This document shows, piece after piece, positions 17,575 through 27,629 of a DNA stretch of 64,000 nucleotides. The position numbers were made by a program, and so were the translations under genes. A model generated the notes under the pieces. The model saw only the letters and a program-made list of their open reading frames with translations. It had not been told where the DNA came from and did not search any database. This DNA is from JACMLD01 sp038207265 (GTDB taxonomy: Bacteria; Bacteroidota; Bacteroidia; Chitinophagales; Chitinophagaceae): assembly GCA_038207265.1 (NCBI GenBank), contig JBBQZZ010000003.1, positions 62,001 to 126,000 on the forward strand, given 5' to 3'. How positions within the stretch are numbered: the stretch's first letter is position 1; every line of letters starts with the position of its first letter.

Positions 17575-19632
17575 TTACTTACTTTTTTCCAACATCCAAA
17601 CCTGGTAAGGCGCACCTGCTTCGCGATTGCCGATAGCATAAAATGGTACGGCGGTAAAGTCTTTGGCCTTTCCGGTTGAATCTGCAACCTGTCCTGTTAT
17701 AACATTCACTCCATTTAAAAGCTGCGGTCGGTAAATTATTTTTAATGAAGCATTTTCGTCAATAGAATAATTTTTTAAACCCTGGTTATCTACTGATTCA
17801 AGACCATAAACTACCGGACCAGCCGCTATAGCAAGTTTTCCTTTAATTGTTTGTACCGCATCATTTACCGCTATCAGCCTGGGTGCCATTGGTAATTCCA
17901 ATTCAACCAAATCTCCTTTCTTCCACAATCGTTTGATGCTTGCATATCCATTGGCTATTTCAACAGGAATGGTCTTTCCGTTCACTTTCAATCTTACGGT
18001 TCCATTCACTTTGGAACGATAGAGATCAAATGGATTTTCTTTTTGCTCAGCCCATCCGGGTATTCTTATATTGATTGCAAAATTTTTAGTTACAGAAGGA
18101 TTTACTTCAACTTTGATGTTTCCTTTCCAGGGATAGCCGGTTGTTTGCTTCAATAAGATATTAGCGCCATTCAGTTTAACAGATGCAACACTTCCTATAA
18201 ACAGGTTTACAAACACATTGCCTTCATTATAGCCATAGATGTATTGCGGCAATGCACCAATCATTTTCAAAATCATGGGCGGGCAGCAGGGACAATCATG
18301 CCAGGCCCAGCGTTTGTTGCCATTTCCTATTAATGGATTTTCATAAAAATAAAGATCGCCACTCAATGAAACACCTGACAACATATTGTTATAAATAATT
18401 CTTTCAAATTCATCCATGTATTTTCCATCTGCTTCCAGTTCATTCATCTGTTCACTAAAAAAACCAGCTCCTATGGATGCGCATGTTTCCAGGTAAGCAG
18501 ATTCGGGTAAATAATAATCCGCACCAAACCGCTCTCCATTTGCAATAGCACCTTCACCGCCGGTAATAAACATTCTTTTCCCAATCATGTTATTCCAATA
18601 ATTATTAGCCGTATTCCTATACTGCGGATCTTTTGTTTCCAATGCAATTGCTGTCACACCTGTAGCCATCAACGTGGCCCTCACCGCATGTCCCTCGATG
18701 GTTTGCTGCTGCAGCACGGGCATGTGATCCTGGTTATAGGAAGAATCACTTTTTCTTGCATGGCTGCCATCGGCTTCGCCGTAATTGCCGCGTTGTTCTA
18801 TCCAGAACTTTGCCATTGCAAGGTAATCTTCTTCACTAACGGGAACGGTCATCTTCTTTTTCAATGCAGGTTGCTCTTTAAACAACTGGTATAGTTTCAG
18901 CACTGTTTCTTCCGGACCACCATGACCAGGAATAACATTCAATTTTGGCGCGGGGCCAATTTGCTTACCAATATAATTGATGAGTTTAACGGCCACGTTA
19001 AGCAATTTTGTTTTGCCGGTGGCCCTGTAATAATGAACAGCCGCTTCCATCAGCATACCGGAATTGTAGATATCGTGCTGCCACTTATCATCCCCACCAT
19101 TTGTACCCCATCGTCTATCAGGACTTATCAAAGTTGTATAGGTATTCAGGTATCCATCCGGGTCAGCATGCTGCGCTGCTGCTATTCTATCTATATAGGC
19201 ATCTATTTTTTTCTCCAGTCTTGCATCAGGATATTCTGCCAATAGGTCGGCTGCACCGCGGATTGTTTCATATACCAGCCCATCGTACCAGGGTGGTCCA
19301 TCATGTGTTTGCGTGTTCCTTTTTCCCTGCGCTACCAAATCAAAATTCAGGAATGCATTTCTTGTCCGGCCCCATTTCGCTTTCTCAGCAATGATATCAG
19401 GCCGGTCCGGTTCATATTTACCTTCCAGTTTATCAAATACATCATATACTGTTTTGGTGTTCCACACTTTTAGTTTGGGACTCCAGAATGGATCATCTAT
19501 TCTAACCTGTTTAAAATTGAGCGGATGGATGCTTTGTTTCAGACTAACGGACTGTGCAATTGCCTTATCTGCCAATACAAGACATTGAAAAAATAATAAT
19601 GCGATAGAAATTTGTATGCAAGCTTTCATCAA
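17575..19632 (-). CDS. GH127 beta-L-arabinofuranosidase-like enzyme (DUF1680)
   Basis: The 685-residue protein has a signal peptide (1-26, ending AIAQS). The GH127 alpha/alpha barrel carries WYDGLVYETIRGAADLL, QQTIEGHAVRATLMATG, YLETCASIG at about 378-386 and the Cys cluster DCPCCPP at about 443-449. In the characterised HypBA1 enzyme the Glu and Cys of the ETC motif and the paired Cys bind zinc, and one Cys is the nucleophile; all are present. It would remove beta-L-arabinofuranose from plant glycans in the periplasm. A TIM-barrel sugar isomerase-like gene is divergent from it, consistent with sugar use. The GH127 family call is secure; other sugars are possible. Confidence 0.88.
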   Translation of the reverse strand: MMKACIQISIALLFFQCLVLADKAIAQSVSLKQSIHPLNFKQVRIDDPFWSPKLKVWNTKTVYDVFDKLEGKYEPDRPDIIAEKAKWGRTRNAFLNFDLVAQGKRNTQTHDGPPWYDGLVYETIRGAADLLAEYPDARLEKKIDAYIDRIAAAQHADPDGYLNTYTTLISPDRRWGTNGGDDKWQHDIYNSGMLMEAAVHYYRATGKTKLLNVAVKLINYIGKQIGPAPKLNVIPGHGGPEETVLKLYQLFKEQPALKKKMTVPVSEEDYLAMAKFWIEQRGNYGEADGSHARKSDSSYNQDHMPVLQQQTIEGHAVRATLMATGVTAIALETKDPQYRNTANNYWNNMIGKRMFITGGEGAIANGERFGADYYLPESAYLETCASIGAGFFSEQMNELEADGKYMDEFERIIYNNMLSGVSLSGDLYFYENPLIGNGNKRWAWHDCPCCPPMILKMIGALPQYIYGYNEGNVFVNLFIGSVASVKLNGANILLKQTTGYPWKGNIKVEVNPSVTKNFAINIRIPGWAEQKENPFDLYRSKVNGTVRLKVNGKTIPVEIANGYASIKRLWKKGDLVELELPMAPRLIAVNDAVQTIKGKLAIAAGPVVYGLESVDNQGLKNYSIDENASLKIIYRPQLLNGVNVITGQVADSTGKAKDFTAVPFYAIGNREAGAPYQVWMLEKSK

Positions 19633-19787
19633 TAATACTATTATGGTTAAGCAATTTTAAATTCCCGCTATAGTCATGCAAATAAGAAATACATTGGTAA
19701 ATGTAGAGATTAAATTTTGCTGGAAAGTTTGATAATACATTTCACACTTGTAAATTCAGGAGATTAATGATCTAAATCACACGCAAG

Positions 19788-19818
19788 GTCCCCTTAGCAA
19801 GCGTTTGCTGGAAAGCAG
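19788..19818. repeat. Short palindromic repeat resembling the 31281-31306 hairpin
   Basis: The segment GCAAGGTCCCCTTAGC followed by AAGCGTTTGCTGG resembles the hairpin at 31281-31310 (GCAACGTCCCCTCC, then GACGTTGCTGG). The stem is poorer here, so this looks like a decayed copy of a third repeat type. Confidence 0.3.
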
Positions 19819-19841
19819 AACACTACAGCTAAACCTGGGAT

Positions 19842-19942
19842 TACTCCAACGTCGGGATGACGATCCGGATGAATCAAAACACGATAATGATCAGATGAAC
19901 TATATAGTGAGTTTGTCATGCCTACGATATGAGGCATCTCAT
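19842..19942 (-). repeat. R1 intergenic repeat, copy 3 (inverted, diverged)
   Basis: Read on the minus strand this begins with GAGATGCCTCATATCG and runs through CATGACAAACTCAC and AGTTCATCTGATCA to GTCATCCCGACGTTGGAG, following copies 1 and 2 block by block with more changes and a few deletions. It lies in the divergent gap between GH127 and the TIM-barrel gene. The shared block order makes common descent clear despite the divergence. Confidence 0.65.
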
Positions 19943-20112
19943 GTTTTTAACTTATCTGCATGCTGCATAACTATCATTATATTTTTTCACCGCCGAGTCT
20001 CCGCCTCATTAATTCCAATTTTCAACTTGTTTCGCGGGACCGGGTTATAAATTGATTGCACTTCAATTCACCAAACTTCAACAATAATTTTTAGCTTTAA
20101 CAAAAAACAACC

Positions 20113-20994
20113 ATGCACAACAGGCGCGAATTTCTACAGCTATCTGGTTTGGCCCTTATGGCAGCAAATATGCCTGGCCATTTAAAACCCATTGTTAGGA
20201 AAGAACCCGCCAAACTTTCTGTTCAGTTGTACAGCATCCGTGATCAGATAGGTATAGACATTAAAACTTCTTTAAAGAAGTTGGCGGATATTGGTTTTAA
20301 AAATGTAGAAACCGCTTTCTGGCCAAAGGAGACAACCATGTTACAGGCAGCAGGTTACTTAAAAGGGTTTGGTTTGAAGATATCCTCCTGCCATGTAGAA
20401 ATTCCTGAAGACAAAACAAATCAGCAAGCCATGCTTGATACTGCGCGGTTATTCAATTGCAAAAAAATGATCTGGCATGGCTGGCCGGAAGACAAACGTT
20501 ACAGCAGCCTGGAAGGAACCAAAGAATTAATTAAGATATACAATAAAGCCGGCCATTTTGCCAAAGACAACGGGTTGCAATTTGGATTGCACAATCATTG
20601 GTGGGAGTACAGAAACAAAGTGGGCGATAAACTGGTATATGAAATACTCAATGAAGAACTTGATAAGGATATATTTTTTGAGACCGATACTTATTGGGTA
20701 AAAGTAGCGGGACAGGATCCTGCTGCCATCGTTGAAAAATTAGGTGAGCGGGTAAAATTATTGCACATCAAAGATGGCCCCGCGGTATTTAGTCCCAAAT
20801 TATTGGAAGACAAACCAGATCCCATGACCGCCGTTGGCAAGGGCACACAAAACATTCCTGCTATTGTAAAAGCAGGTACCCATGCAGAATGGATGGTGAT
20901 TGAAATGGATACGGTAGCTGCTGATGCCGATGTTTTTGACGTTCTGAAGCAGAGTTATGATTATATGATTAAAAATAAATTTGCCACGCGTTGA
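20113..20994 (+). CDS. Tat-exported sugar isomerase/epimerase-like TIM-barrel protein
   Basis: The 293-residue protein starts MHNRREFLQLSGLALMAAN, a twin-arginine-type signal. The xylose-isomerase-like TIM barrel (PF01261) is seen in KLSVQLYSIRDQI, LADIGFKNVETAFW, FGLHNHWWEYRN, FFETDTYWVKVAG and LLHIKDGP, and the Glu in WMVIEMDT. The His, Glu and Asp residues at strand ends fit metal binding. Such periplasmic proteins are common in Bacteroidota and probably act on sugars or sugar derivatives; the substrate is not known. A possible TAGCTTTA box lies about 20 bases upstream of the ATG. Confidence 0.8.
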   Translation: MHNRREFLQLSGLALMAANMPGHLKPIVRKEPAKLSVQLYSIRDQIGIDIKTSLKKLADIGFKNVETAFWPKETTMLQAAGYLKGFGLKISSCHVEIPEDKTNQQAMLDTARLFNCKKMIWHGWPEDKRYSSLEGTKELIKIYNKAGHFAKDNGLQFGLHNHWWEYRNKVGDKLVYEILNEELDKDIFFETDTYWVKVAGQDPAAIVEKLGERVKLLHIKDGPAVFSPKLLEDKPDPMTAVGKGTQNIPAIVKAGTHAEWMVIEMDTVAADADVFDVLKQSYDYMIKNKFATR

Positions 20995-21051
20995 TTTAAT
21001 TCAAAGGTTTATCTGCCAAAAAAATCTGCATAGGAGCAAATACGCATTTAC

Positions 21052-21216
21052 TCAGCATGATATCAGTGCCCAAACGAACCGCCTCGTTTTCCAAGAGTTT
21101 TGTTCAACTGCTGATGAATGCAACTGCCCAATACCGTTATACTGCTGAGTCACCTCCTCAGCTGAAAACGCAGCAGTGAGTTGGGCACGGGCCCGCCGGC
21201 CTGAGGTGAAAAGATA
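21052..21216. repeat. R2 structured intergenic repeat, copy A
   Basis: The element starts near ACGCATTTACTCAGCATG and ends in CCGGCCTGAGGTGAAAAG. It can fold into a long hairpin: TGCCCAA (21125-21131) with TTGGGCA (21181-21187), and inside it ACTGCTG (21141-21147) with CAGCAGT (21171-21177). CACCTC (21151-21156) can pair with GAGGTG (21203-21208) as an alternative. It lies between convergent genes. Two more copies are at 30921-31060 and 31123-31256. Confidence 0.75.
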
Positions 21217-21254
21217 AAAAATACCTGTTGCTGTATTTAATACCCTACATAGAT

Positions 21255-22838
21255 CTAAACAATCTTCAATCGCTCCTCCTCCAAATCAATCTGGTACAAT
21301 TGCTGACGAATAATCTGCTCATCAATCTCCGGATCTTTATTTAATTCGGCGAGATGCCTGCGCTGACTTTCCAATAATTCCACAAAGATGGCTTTTGTTT
21401 TTTCATTTAATACGCCATCATAATCCGACTTCGATCGGGTTTCCCAGTGTTGGATGAATTTCTCAATCCCTGTATGACCATTCAATTCATTTTCATATTT
21501 ATTTTTTAAGACCTCATAAATGTGTTGCTTCAAACTCTGTTTTACTTGCAGACTTACTGCCTCGTTTGATTGCTCAGCAGGCGGATCTTCAAATACCCGT
21601 GAGCGCTTTATAAAATATGGAAGGGTAAGCCCCTGTATCACCAATGTAAGCAGGATGGTAATAAAGGTGATGAATAAGATCAGGTTACGCTGCGGAAATT
21701 CAGTGCCATCTGCCAAAGCAATGGGTATGGACAATGCAGCAGCCAGCGATACCACACCACGCATACCCGTCCATCCCAGGATCAATGGCAATAAAAAAAT
21801 TCTGCGCCGGCTGGCAATGGTTGAAATTACATTTCGTCGAAAAAGATAAGTGGCCAGCAACGCAACATACGAACTGATAATTCTTGCAACAATCAGTACT
21901 ACTGTTGTCAGCACACCATAACCAATCGCAGTACTTATCGGTATGCCTTTGGCGCGCAGACCTTGTTCTATTTCCGGAAGTTCAAGACCGATGATCAGAA
22001 ATACAATACCATTCAGTATAAAAACAAAACTTTCCCACACACTAAAACCCCTGATGCGACTGGCACTGTTTAAAAAATACAAGCGCTTGGAAGACATATA
22101 TAATCCACCGCAAACAACAGCCAGCACACCCGAACAATGAAGTTGTTCAGCCGTCCAGTACATGATATAGGGTTCAATCAATGTGAGTGCTATATCTGAT
22201 GGCGCATCGGTAGGCAAGCGCCGGTGTGCCTGCACAAAAATCCAGGCGATGATCAAACCTATTCCGCACCCACCAATGATCATCCATAAAAAACTGCCGG
22301 CTGCACTGGCCCAGATGAACTGGCCGGTACCAATGGCTACCAATGCAAAACGAAAAATGATAAGAGAAGAAGCATCGTTCAATAAACTTTCACCTTGCAG
22401 GATAGCCGAAGTAGATCTCGGAATCTTTACAAATTTTGTAATGGCACCTGTACTCACTGCGTCTGGAGGAGAAACAATACCGCCCAATAAAAAACCCAGT
22501 GCAATACTAAAACCCGGAATAAAATGATTGGATATCACTGCCACAGATAAAGCAGTAAAAAATACCACCAGGAAAGCAAAGCTGCCAATGATCCGATACC
22601 ATTTTCTCATTTCCTTAAATGAAATGGACCAGGAGGCTTCAAAAAGTAAGGGTGGCAAAAAAATAAAAAATATAAGATCAGGATTCACTCTTACCCTTGG
22701 TAAACCCGGAATAAAACTAATCAGCAGCCCCGCCACCACCAGTAAAATGGGGTAAGCTATTTTCAATTTAGCGGCCCACATTTCCAGCAATACCACGGCA
22801 GCAATCATAGCGAGCAAAAAGGGTAAAATCGTGTGCAT
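21255..22838 (-). CDS. CPA1-type Na+/H+ antiporter
   Basis: The 527-residue protein has 12 or so hydrophobic helices over residues 1-410 and a soluble, charged tail of about 110 residues. Characteristic CPA1 segments are PPLLFEASW, GIVSPPDAVSTGAI, LQGESLLNDASSLIIFRFAL with the ND pair of the exchange site, and GMRGVVSLAAALSIP. It should swap sodium (or potassium) for protons across the inner membrane for pH and salt balance. The C-terminal tail (KSDYDGVLNEKTKAIFVELL, EERLKIV) is typical of bacterial YjcE/NhaP-like members. Single gene. Confidence 0.88.
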   Translation of the reverse strand: MHTILPFLLAMIAAVVLLEMWAAKLKIAYPILLVVAGLLISFIPGLPRVRVNPDLIFFIFLPPLLFEASWSISFKEMRKWYRIIGSFAFLVVFFTALSVAVISNHFIPGFSIALGFLLGGIVSPPDAVSTGAITKFVKIPRSTSAILQGESLLNDASSLIIFRFALVAIGTGQFIWASAAGSFLWMIIGGCGIGLIIAWIFVQAHRRLPTDAPSDIALTLIEPYIMYWTAEQLHCSGVLAVVCGGLYMSSKRLYFLNSASRIRGFSVWESFVFILNGIVFLIIGLELPEIEQGLRAKGIPISTAIGYGVLTTVVLIVARIISSYVALLATYLFRRNVISTIASRRRIFLLPLILGWTGMRGVVSLAAALSIPIALADGTEFPQRNLILFITFITILLTLVIQGLTLPYFIKRSRVFEDPPAEQSNEAVSLQVKQSLKQHIYEVLKNKYENELNGHTGIEKFIQHWETRSKSDYDGVLNEKTKAIFVELLESQRRHLAELNKDPEIDEQIIRQQLYQIDLEEERLKIV

Positions 22839-23308
22839 AGGAATATTGTTTACAGGTTATGCAGGAAACAATAAAGGATGACTTTCCAATATACCCTTTT
22901 TATTGTTATTGCAATTCAACGCAGACTGGTAGTTAATTCACGATGATTCCGGTAGGTATTTATTGAGTAAATAAAAATGACCATATGTACATAGCGCTTG
23001 GGAACTCAATTGATAGCAAATTGCTTTCGTAAAACATCAGAAAAAATAAGAATTTCAATGTGCAAATTTTGTTTCGATTGCATTTTTCAAAAATCGGATG
23101 CCAAAAGATACCAATGAAAATTTAAATCTTAAAAATAAGTAATAAACCTTTTGAAAACGAAACCATTTAAATCACTTGTTCACTTTTGTTGCAAGTTATT
23201 ATCTCCGAGAAAGCTTCTATCGGAATAGAAACAGTAAATTTAGTTATCAAAGAAAGAATTGGGTTTATGGTTACAATATAATTATCTAAAATTTATTGAA
23301 ATTAGAAT
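22839..23308. other. Intergenic stretch, left border of AT-rich island
   Basis: The base composition becomes clearly AT-richer from about 23000 rightwards. No gene, tRNA or integrase is seen here. No direct repeat pair that could be an attachment site was found between this stretch and the right border near 28185, but I could not search exhaustively. Confidence 0.4.
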
Positions 23309-26300
23309 ATGATACAACAAGGTCTTTACGAGCAACTAATAAATAAATTAATATCAGCCAAGTTAAACAACTTAGATAAAAGTTCCTTTTACATAAAAGA
23401 AACCGCAATAGATAAAAATGAAGCAGCAAGAGTTCTTTCACAATATTTAGTTGAAGTTATTCGGTTTGCATTTAGCCTTATTTCTGGAGAAGAAAGTATT
23501 GATAGACAAATTGAGCTGTCAAACAAAATTATTTTTCTACTACGAACCGAATTAAAAGACGAAGAATTTGATAATGATTTAATTGCAACTGAGGCAAAAA
23601 TCCTTTCGGCAATTTTCTCAAAGATTGATGCAAGTTTTTCTGATTTTGAAGAACATCTCAGAGAGATAACACCCTACACAAGATTGTCGCAAAGTGAATT
23701 ATTCACTGGTAACAATGCGGGTATTTCTCTAGAAAGCGAAATTAAAAAAGAAATCCTCTCTTCAAATAAAATCAATTTTCTGGTTTCATTTATCAAATGG
23801 ACTGGAATAAGAATTTTTGAGAAAGAGTTATTTGAGTTTACCGACGGGGGTGGACAATTAAAAGTGATTACTACTTCATACATGGGAGCTACAGATTTGA
23901 AAGCTGTAGAATATTTATCAAGTTTAAGGAACACTGAAATCAAAGTTTCATACAATACAGATAATGAGAGATTACATGCGAAAGCATATCTATTTTATCG
24001 AAACACCGGCTTCCATACAGGTTATATTGGTTCATCAAACATTTCCCGTTCTGCATTGACTAATGGCTTGGAATGGAATTTAAAAGTGACAACAACAGAG
24101 GTAGGGCATATTATCGATAAATTTCAGAAAACCTTTGAAACCTATTGGCAGGATAAAGAATTTGAATTGTTTGATAGAGGAAATCACAGTGAGAAACTAA
24201 GGATCGCTTTAAAGAAAGAGAGAATACATGAAAGAAATAATTCTGCTGCTTATTTTGATATTAAACCTTTTCCTTTTCAGGAAGAAATTTTAGAAAAATT
24301 AGAAGCAGAAAGAAAAGTACACGACCGATTTAGAAATTTGATTGTTGCCGCAACTGGTACAGGCAAAACAGTAATTTCAGCGTTTGATTTCAAAAACTTT
24401 AAAAAGAAAAACGCAACTGCAAAACTGTTGTTTGTTGCACATCGAAAAGAAATACTACAGCAGGCACAGGCAACATTTCAGGGCGTATTAAAAGACAATA
24501 ATTTTGGAGAATTGTGGGTTGATGGAATTGTACCCGAAAAATATGATTGTGTTTTTGCATCTGTTCAAACATTGAATAGTCAAATAGATTCGCTACAACT
24601 TTCCAATACTTTTTATGATTTCATAATTGTAGATGAAGTTCACCATATAGCTGCTTCAAGTTACCGTCCCATACTAAATCATTTCAAATCCAAAATTCTT
24701 TTGGGCTTAACTGCCACTCCTGAAAGAATGGATGGTGAAGATATTCTCAGAGATTTTTCCAATACGATTGCTGCTGAAATTAGATTGCCGGAAGCACTAA
24801 ACAGAAAGCTGCTTTGTCCCTTCCAGTATTTTGGAATTACAGATAGTGTTGATTTATCAAATGCTACATGGCAAAATGGAAGATACTTACCAAGTGAATT
24901 AACGAAAATCTATACTCAAAATGATAAACGAACCGGAGAAATTATTTCTAACCTAAACAAGTATTTGAGAGATATAAATGAAGTAAGAGCACTTTGCTTT
25001 TGTGTTACTCAAAAACATGCAGAATTCATGGCAGAAAAATTTTCACTTGCAGGTTTGAAAGCAGATTATTTAGTGAGTTCAAGAAATGAATTAAGAGAAG
25101 AATTAAGAAAGAAATTTTCAAGCAAGCAAATCAATTATCTTTTTGTAGTTGATATTTTTAATGAAGGTATTGACATATCAGATATTGATACAGTCTTATT
25201 TTTAAGACCCACAGAAAGCTTAACGATTTTTCTTCAACAGCTTGGGAGAGGCTTAAGATTGGCAGAAGGTAAAGAGTGTTTAACTGTTTTGGATTTTGTT
25301 GGTAATTCAAGACCGGAATATGATTTCGAAGGAAAGTTCAGAGCATTGGTTGGCAAAACAAACACTTCAATTAAAAAAGAACTTGAGGATGATTTCCCTC
25401 ATTTGCCTTTGGGATGCACAATTAATTTAGAGAAGAAAGCAAAAGATTTCATTTTGCAAAACATCCGTAATTCAACTTCATTAAACATTAATCAACTGCT
25501 AAATAAAATTCGTAATTATAGACACCAAACTACTTTGCCCCTTACACTTAAAAACTTTTCAAACTTTTATCACATTCCTCTACAACTGATTTATAAGAAA
25601 AGTAATTGGAAAAAATTATGTGTGACGGCTGAACAAATTCAAGATTACTCTAAAATAAACGAGAATGAAATTTACAGGGCTATTTTCAAAAAATGGCTTT
25701 CATGTGCTTCAAATTCTTATTTTGAATTTATTTTATCGTTGGCAAAAAAAGATTTCACCATAAATTTTAATGAACTAAACGAAGTAGAAAAATCTATGTG
25801 TTTGATGCTTCATTACGATGTTTGGCAAACTGGTGGTAGCTTCAAAACACTTGAAGAAAGTATTATTGCAATAGGAAAAAATAAAATTTTGACCGAGGAA
25901 ATAATTGAGGTTCTTGAAATTCTAATTGACAAAATTGACTTTATTGAAAAAGAAATCCAACTTCATTATTCACAGCCACTAAAAGTACATGGTCGTTATA
26001 CAAGAGAACAAATTTTAGCAGCATTTGAAGACAGTACATTTTTAAAAAAATCAAGCAACCGGGAAGGAGTAGTTAATTTAGAAGATAAAAATACAGAACT
26101 TCTTTTGGTAACCTTAGACAAAACAGAAGAAAACTATTCCCCAACAACTATGTATAATGATTATGCAATTAATGAGAAGTTATTTCATTGGCAATCTCAA
26201 AATTCATCCAAGCCTGAAATTGGAAAAGGTTTAACATATATAACTCATCAAGAAAACGATAAAACAATTTTACTATTTATAAGAGAAAAAAACAATGACG

Positions 26301-26449
26301 AATTTGGTAATACAATGGGTTATGTTTTTTTAGGGATTGTAAATTACAAAGAACATTATGGTTCAAAACCAATGAGCATCAACTGGGAATTAAACGAGCC
26401 GATACCTGCTTACATTTGGAAAGATTCTGTTAAGATGGCCGTTGGTTGA
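23309..26449 (+). CDS. PLD nuclease - superfamily 2 helicase - DUF3427 protein
   Basis: This 1046-residue protein has three parts. Residues about 100-270 form a phospholipase-D-type nuclease domain with the HxK motif LHAKAYLFYR (His at about 223) and GYIGSSNISRSALTNG. Residues about 315-680 are a superfamily 2 helicase: ATGTGKT at about 348-354, VDEVHH at about 441-446, LGLTATPER, and the motif VI QQLGRGLR at about 640-648. The rest matches the DUF3427 layout. Proteins of this build are thought to be DNA-cleaving restriction factors, as in NgoFVII-like enzymes. A cytosine methyltransferase gene follows at about 220 bases. Base composition is AT-richer than the flanks, which suggests transfer. 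Function as a restriction enzyme is inferred. Confidence 0.82.
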   Translation: MIQQGLYEQLINKLISAKLNNLDKSSFYIKETAIDKNEAARVLSQYLVEVIRFAFSLISGEESIDRQIELSNKIIFLLRTELKDEEFDNDLIATEAKILSAIFSKIDASFSDFEEHLREITPYTRLSQSELFTGNNAGISLESEIKKEILSSNKINFLVSFIKWTGIRIFEKELFEFTDGGGQLKVITTSYMGATDLKAVEYLSSLRNTEIKVSYNTDNERLHAKAYLFYRNTGFHTGYIGSSNISRSALTNGLEWNLKVTTTEVGHIIDKFQKTFETYWQDKEFELFDRGNHSEKLRIALKKERIHERNNSAAYFDIKPFPFQEEILEKLEAERKVHDRFRNLIVAATGTGKTVISAFDFKNFKKKNATAKLLFVAHRKEILQQAQATFQGVLKDNNFGELWVDGIVPEKYDCVFASVQTLNSQIDSLQLSNTFYDFIIVDEVHHIAASSYRPILNHFKSKILLGLTATPERMDGEDILRDFSNTIAAEIRLPEALNRKLLCPFQYFGITDSVDLSNATWQNGRYLPSELTKIYTQNDKRTGEIISNLNKYLRDINEVRALCFCVTQKHAEFMAEKFSLAGLKADYLVSSRNELREELRKKFSSKQINYLFVVDIFNEGIDISDIDTVLFLRPTESLTIFLQQLGRGLRLAEGKECLTVLDFVGNSRPEYDFEGKFRALVGKTNTSIKKELEDDFPHLPLGCTINLEKKAKDFILQNIRNSTSLNINQLLNKIRNYRHQTTLPLTLKNFSNFYHIPLQLIYKKSNWKKLCVTAEQIQDYSKINENEIYRAIFKKWLSCASNSYFEFILSLAKKDFTINFNELNEVEKSMCLMLHYDVWQTGGSFKTLEESIIAIGKNKILTEEIIEVLEILIDKIDFIEKEIQLHYSQPLKVHGRYTREQILAAFEDSTFLKKSSNREGVVNLEDKNTELLLVTLDKTEENYSPTTMYNDYAINEKLFHWQSQNSSKPEIGKGLTYITHQENDKTILLFIREKNNDEFGNTMGYVFLGIVNYKEHYGSKPMSINWELNEPIPAYIWKDSVKMAVG

Positions 26450-26668
26450 AATATTTGATTTAAGACTTTTAGAATAAAATGTTCGGTTTTCTTGCAGTTC
26501 AATGGTAAACTCAATAAGAGTATCAGAACAATGAAAAAGAAAGATACTGAATGTTTTAAGATTTCTTAATTGGATTACTATAAATTCTGATGAAATCTGA
26601 ATTCGTGTGTATGTAGGATGCTGTTGACGAACCGGTTTTTAAAGATTGAATCACACAAAAAATACTTT

Positions 26669-27556
26669 ATGTACAGACCAACAGCCAAAGGATATTTTTC
26701 AGGATGTGGAGGAATGGAGATAGGAATAATGCAAGCAGGAGTAAATATGATTCAATCCCTTGACCTTGATATTAAAGCAACGGACTGTATGCGAGTGAAT
26801 AACAACTACTTTTCTCACCCTGTTATTAATGGAGATATAAAAGATAAGACAGTATTGGAACAACCTAATTCCGAAATAATAATTGGAACCTATCCCTGTA
26901 CAAAATATTCAGTATTAGCAGATATTCATGGAACAAGAACTGGCGATGATTTATTTCTCCATTTCTTTCGGCACATCGCTATTGAACAACCAGAAATGTA
27001 TATTGTAGAAAACGTTCCAGGTATGAAAAAATTTAAAGTCGTGATGGAGGCTATGACGAAATTACCTGACTATTATGTAAATGTTTTCTGTCCGGTTGAT
27101 GCAGCTAATTGGTTACCACAAAGAAGAAAGAGGCTTATTCTAATTGGAACAAGAAAGCCATTTAATATTAGCTCACCAAAAAGTGTAGTCAATAAACTAA
27201 GATTGAAAGATATAATTGAAAAGAATCCAGAAGTTGAAATGCCTGACTATGTTATAAATAGAATTAATGGAAAGTATCGGGATAAACCAATCATTGTTGA
27301 CCCAAATGAAATATCGGCAATTGCCCCAACTTGTTTGGCACATTATTCAAAAGATTTAGGCACAAGATTGGTAAAAGATAAATCTTCAAAATATGGAGTG
27401 AGACCATTTTCAATTAGGGAATATGCAAGGCTTCAAGGATTTCCAGAAGATTTTAATTTTGAAAATAAAAGAAGTGCATACCGATTAATTGGTAATGCAG
27501 TAGCAGTGCCAATGGGCCGATGGGTAGGAGACCAAGCGATGAGATATTTTAATTAA
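26669..27556 (+). CDS. C5 cytosine DNA methyltransferase
   Basis: From the ATG at 26669 the product has 295 residues; an ATG 51 bases upstream is an alternative. The ordered motifs of m5C methyltransferases are present: motif I YFSGCGGMEIG, motif IV TYPCTKYS with the catalytic Cys, motif VI VENVPG, motif VIII QRRKRLILIG, motif IX REYARLQGFPEDF and motif X GNAVAVPMG. Motif IV differs from the usual GGPPCQGFS. The target-recognition region between VIII and IX is short, so the recognised site is probably short. It would mark host DNA so that the neighbouring PLD-helicase spares it; that link is inference from position. Confidence 0.85.
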   Translation: MYRPTAKGYFSGCGGMEIGIMQAGVNMIQSLDLDIKATDCMRVNNNYFSHPVINGDIKDKTVLEQPNSEIIIGTYPCTKYSVLADIHGTRTGDDLFLHFFRHIAIEQPEMYIVENVPGMKKFKVVMEAMTKLPDYYVNVFCPVDAANWLPQRRKRLILIGTRKPFNISSPKSVVNKLRLKDIIEKNPEVEMPDYVINRINGKYRDKPIIVDPNEISAIAPTCLAHYSKDLGTRLVKDKSSKYGVRPFSIREYARLQGFPEDFNFENKRSAYRLIGNAVAVPMGRWVGDQAMRYFN

Positions 27557-27629
27557 AGAAACATTTGATAATGATACGCTTCACTTTGCTCAATCGAGTA
27601 ATAAATGTACAAGAGTGCGACGCAACTAA

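Noticed and set aside
23309..27556. Full DISARM or BREX locus
   Set aside because: The DISARM-specific DUF1998 protein and separate drmA/drmC genes are missing, as are BREX core genes; only the functional parts overlap.
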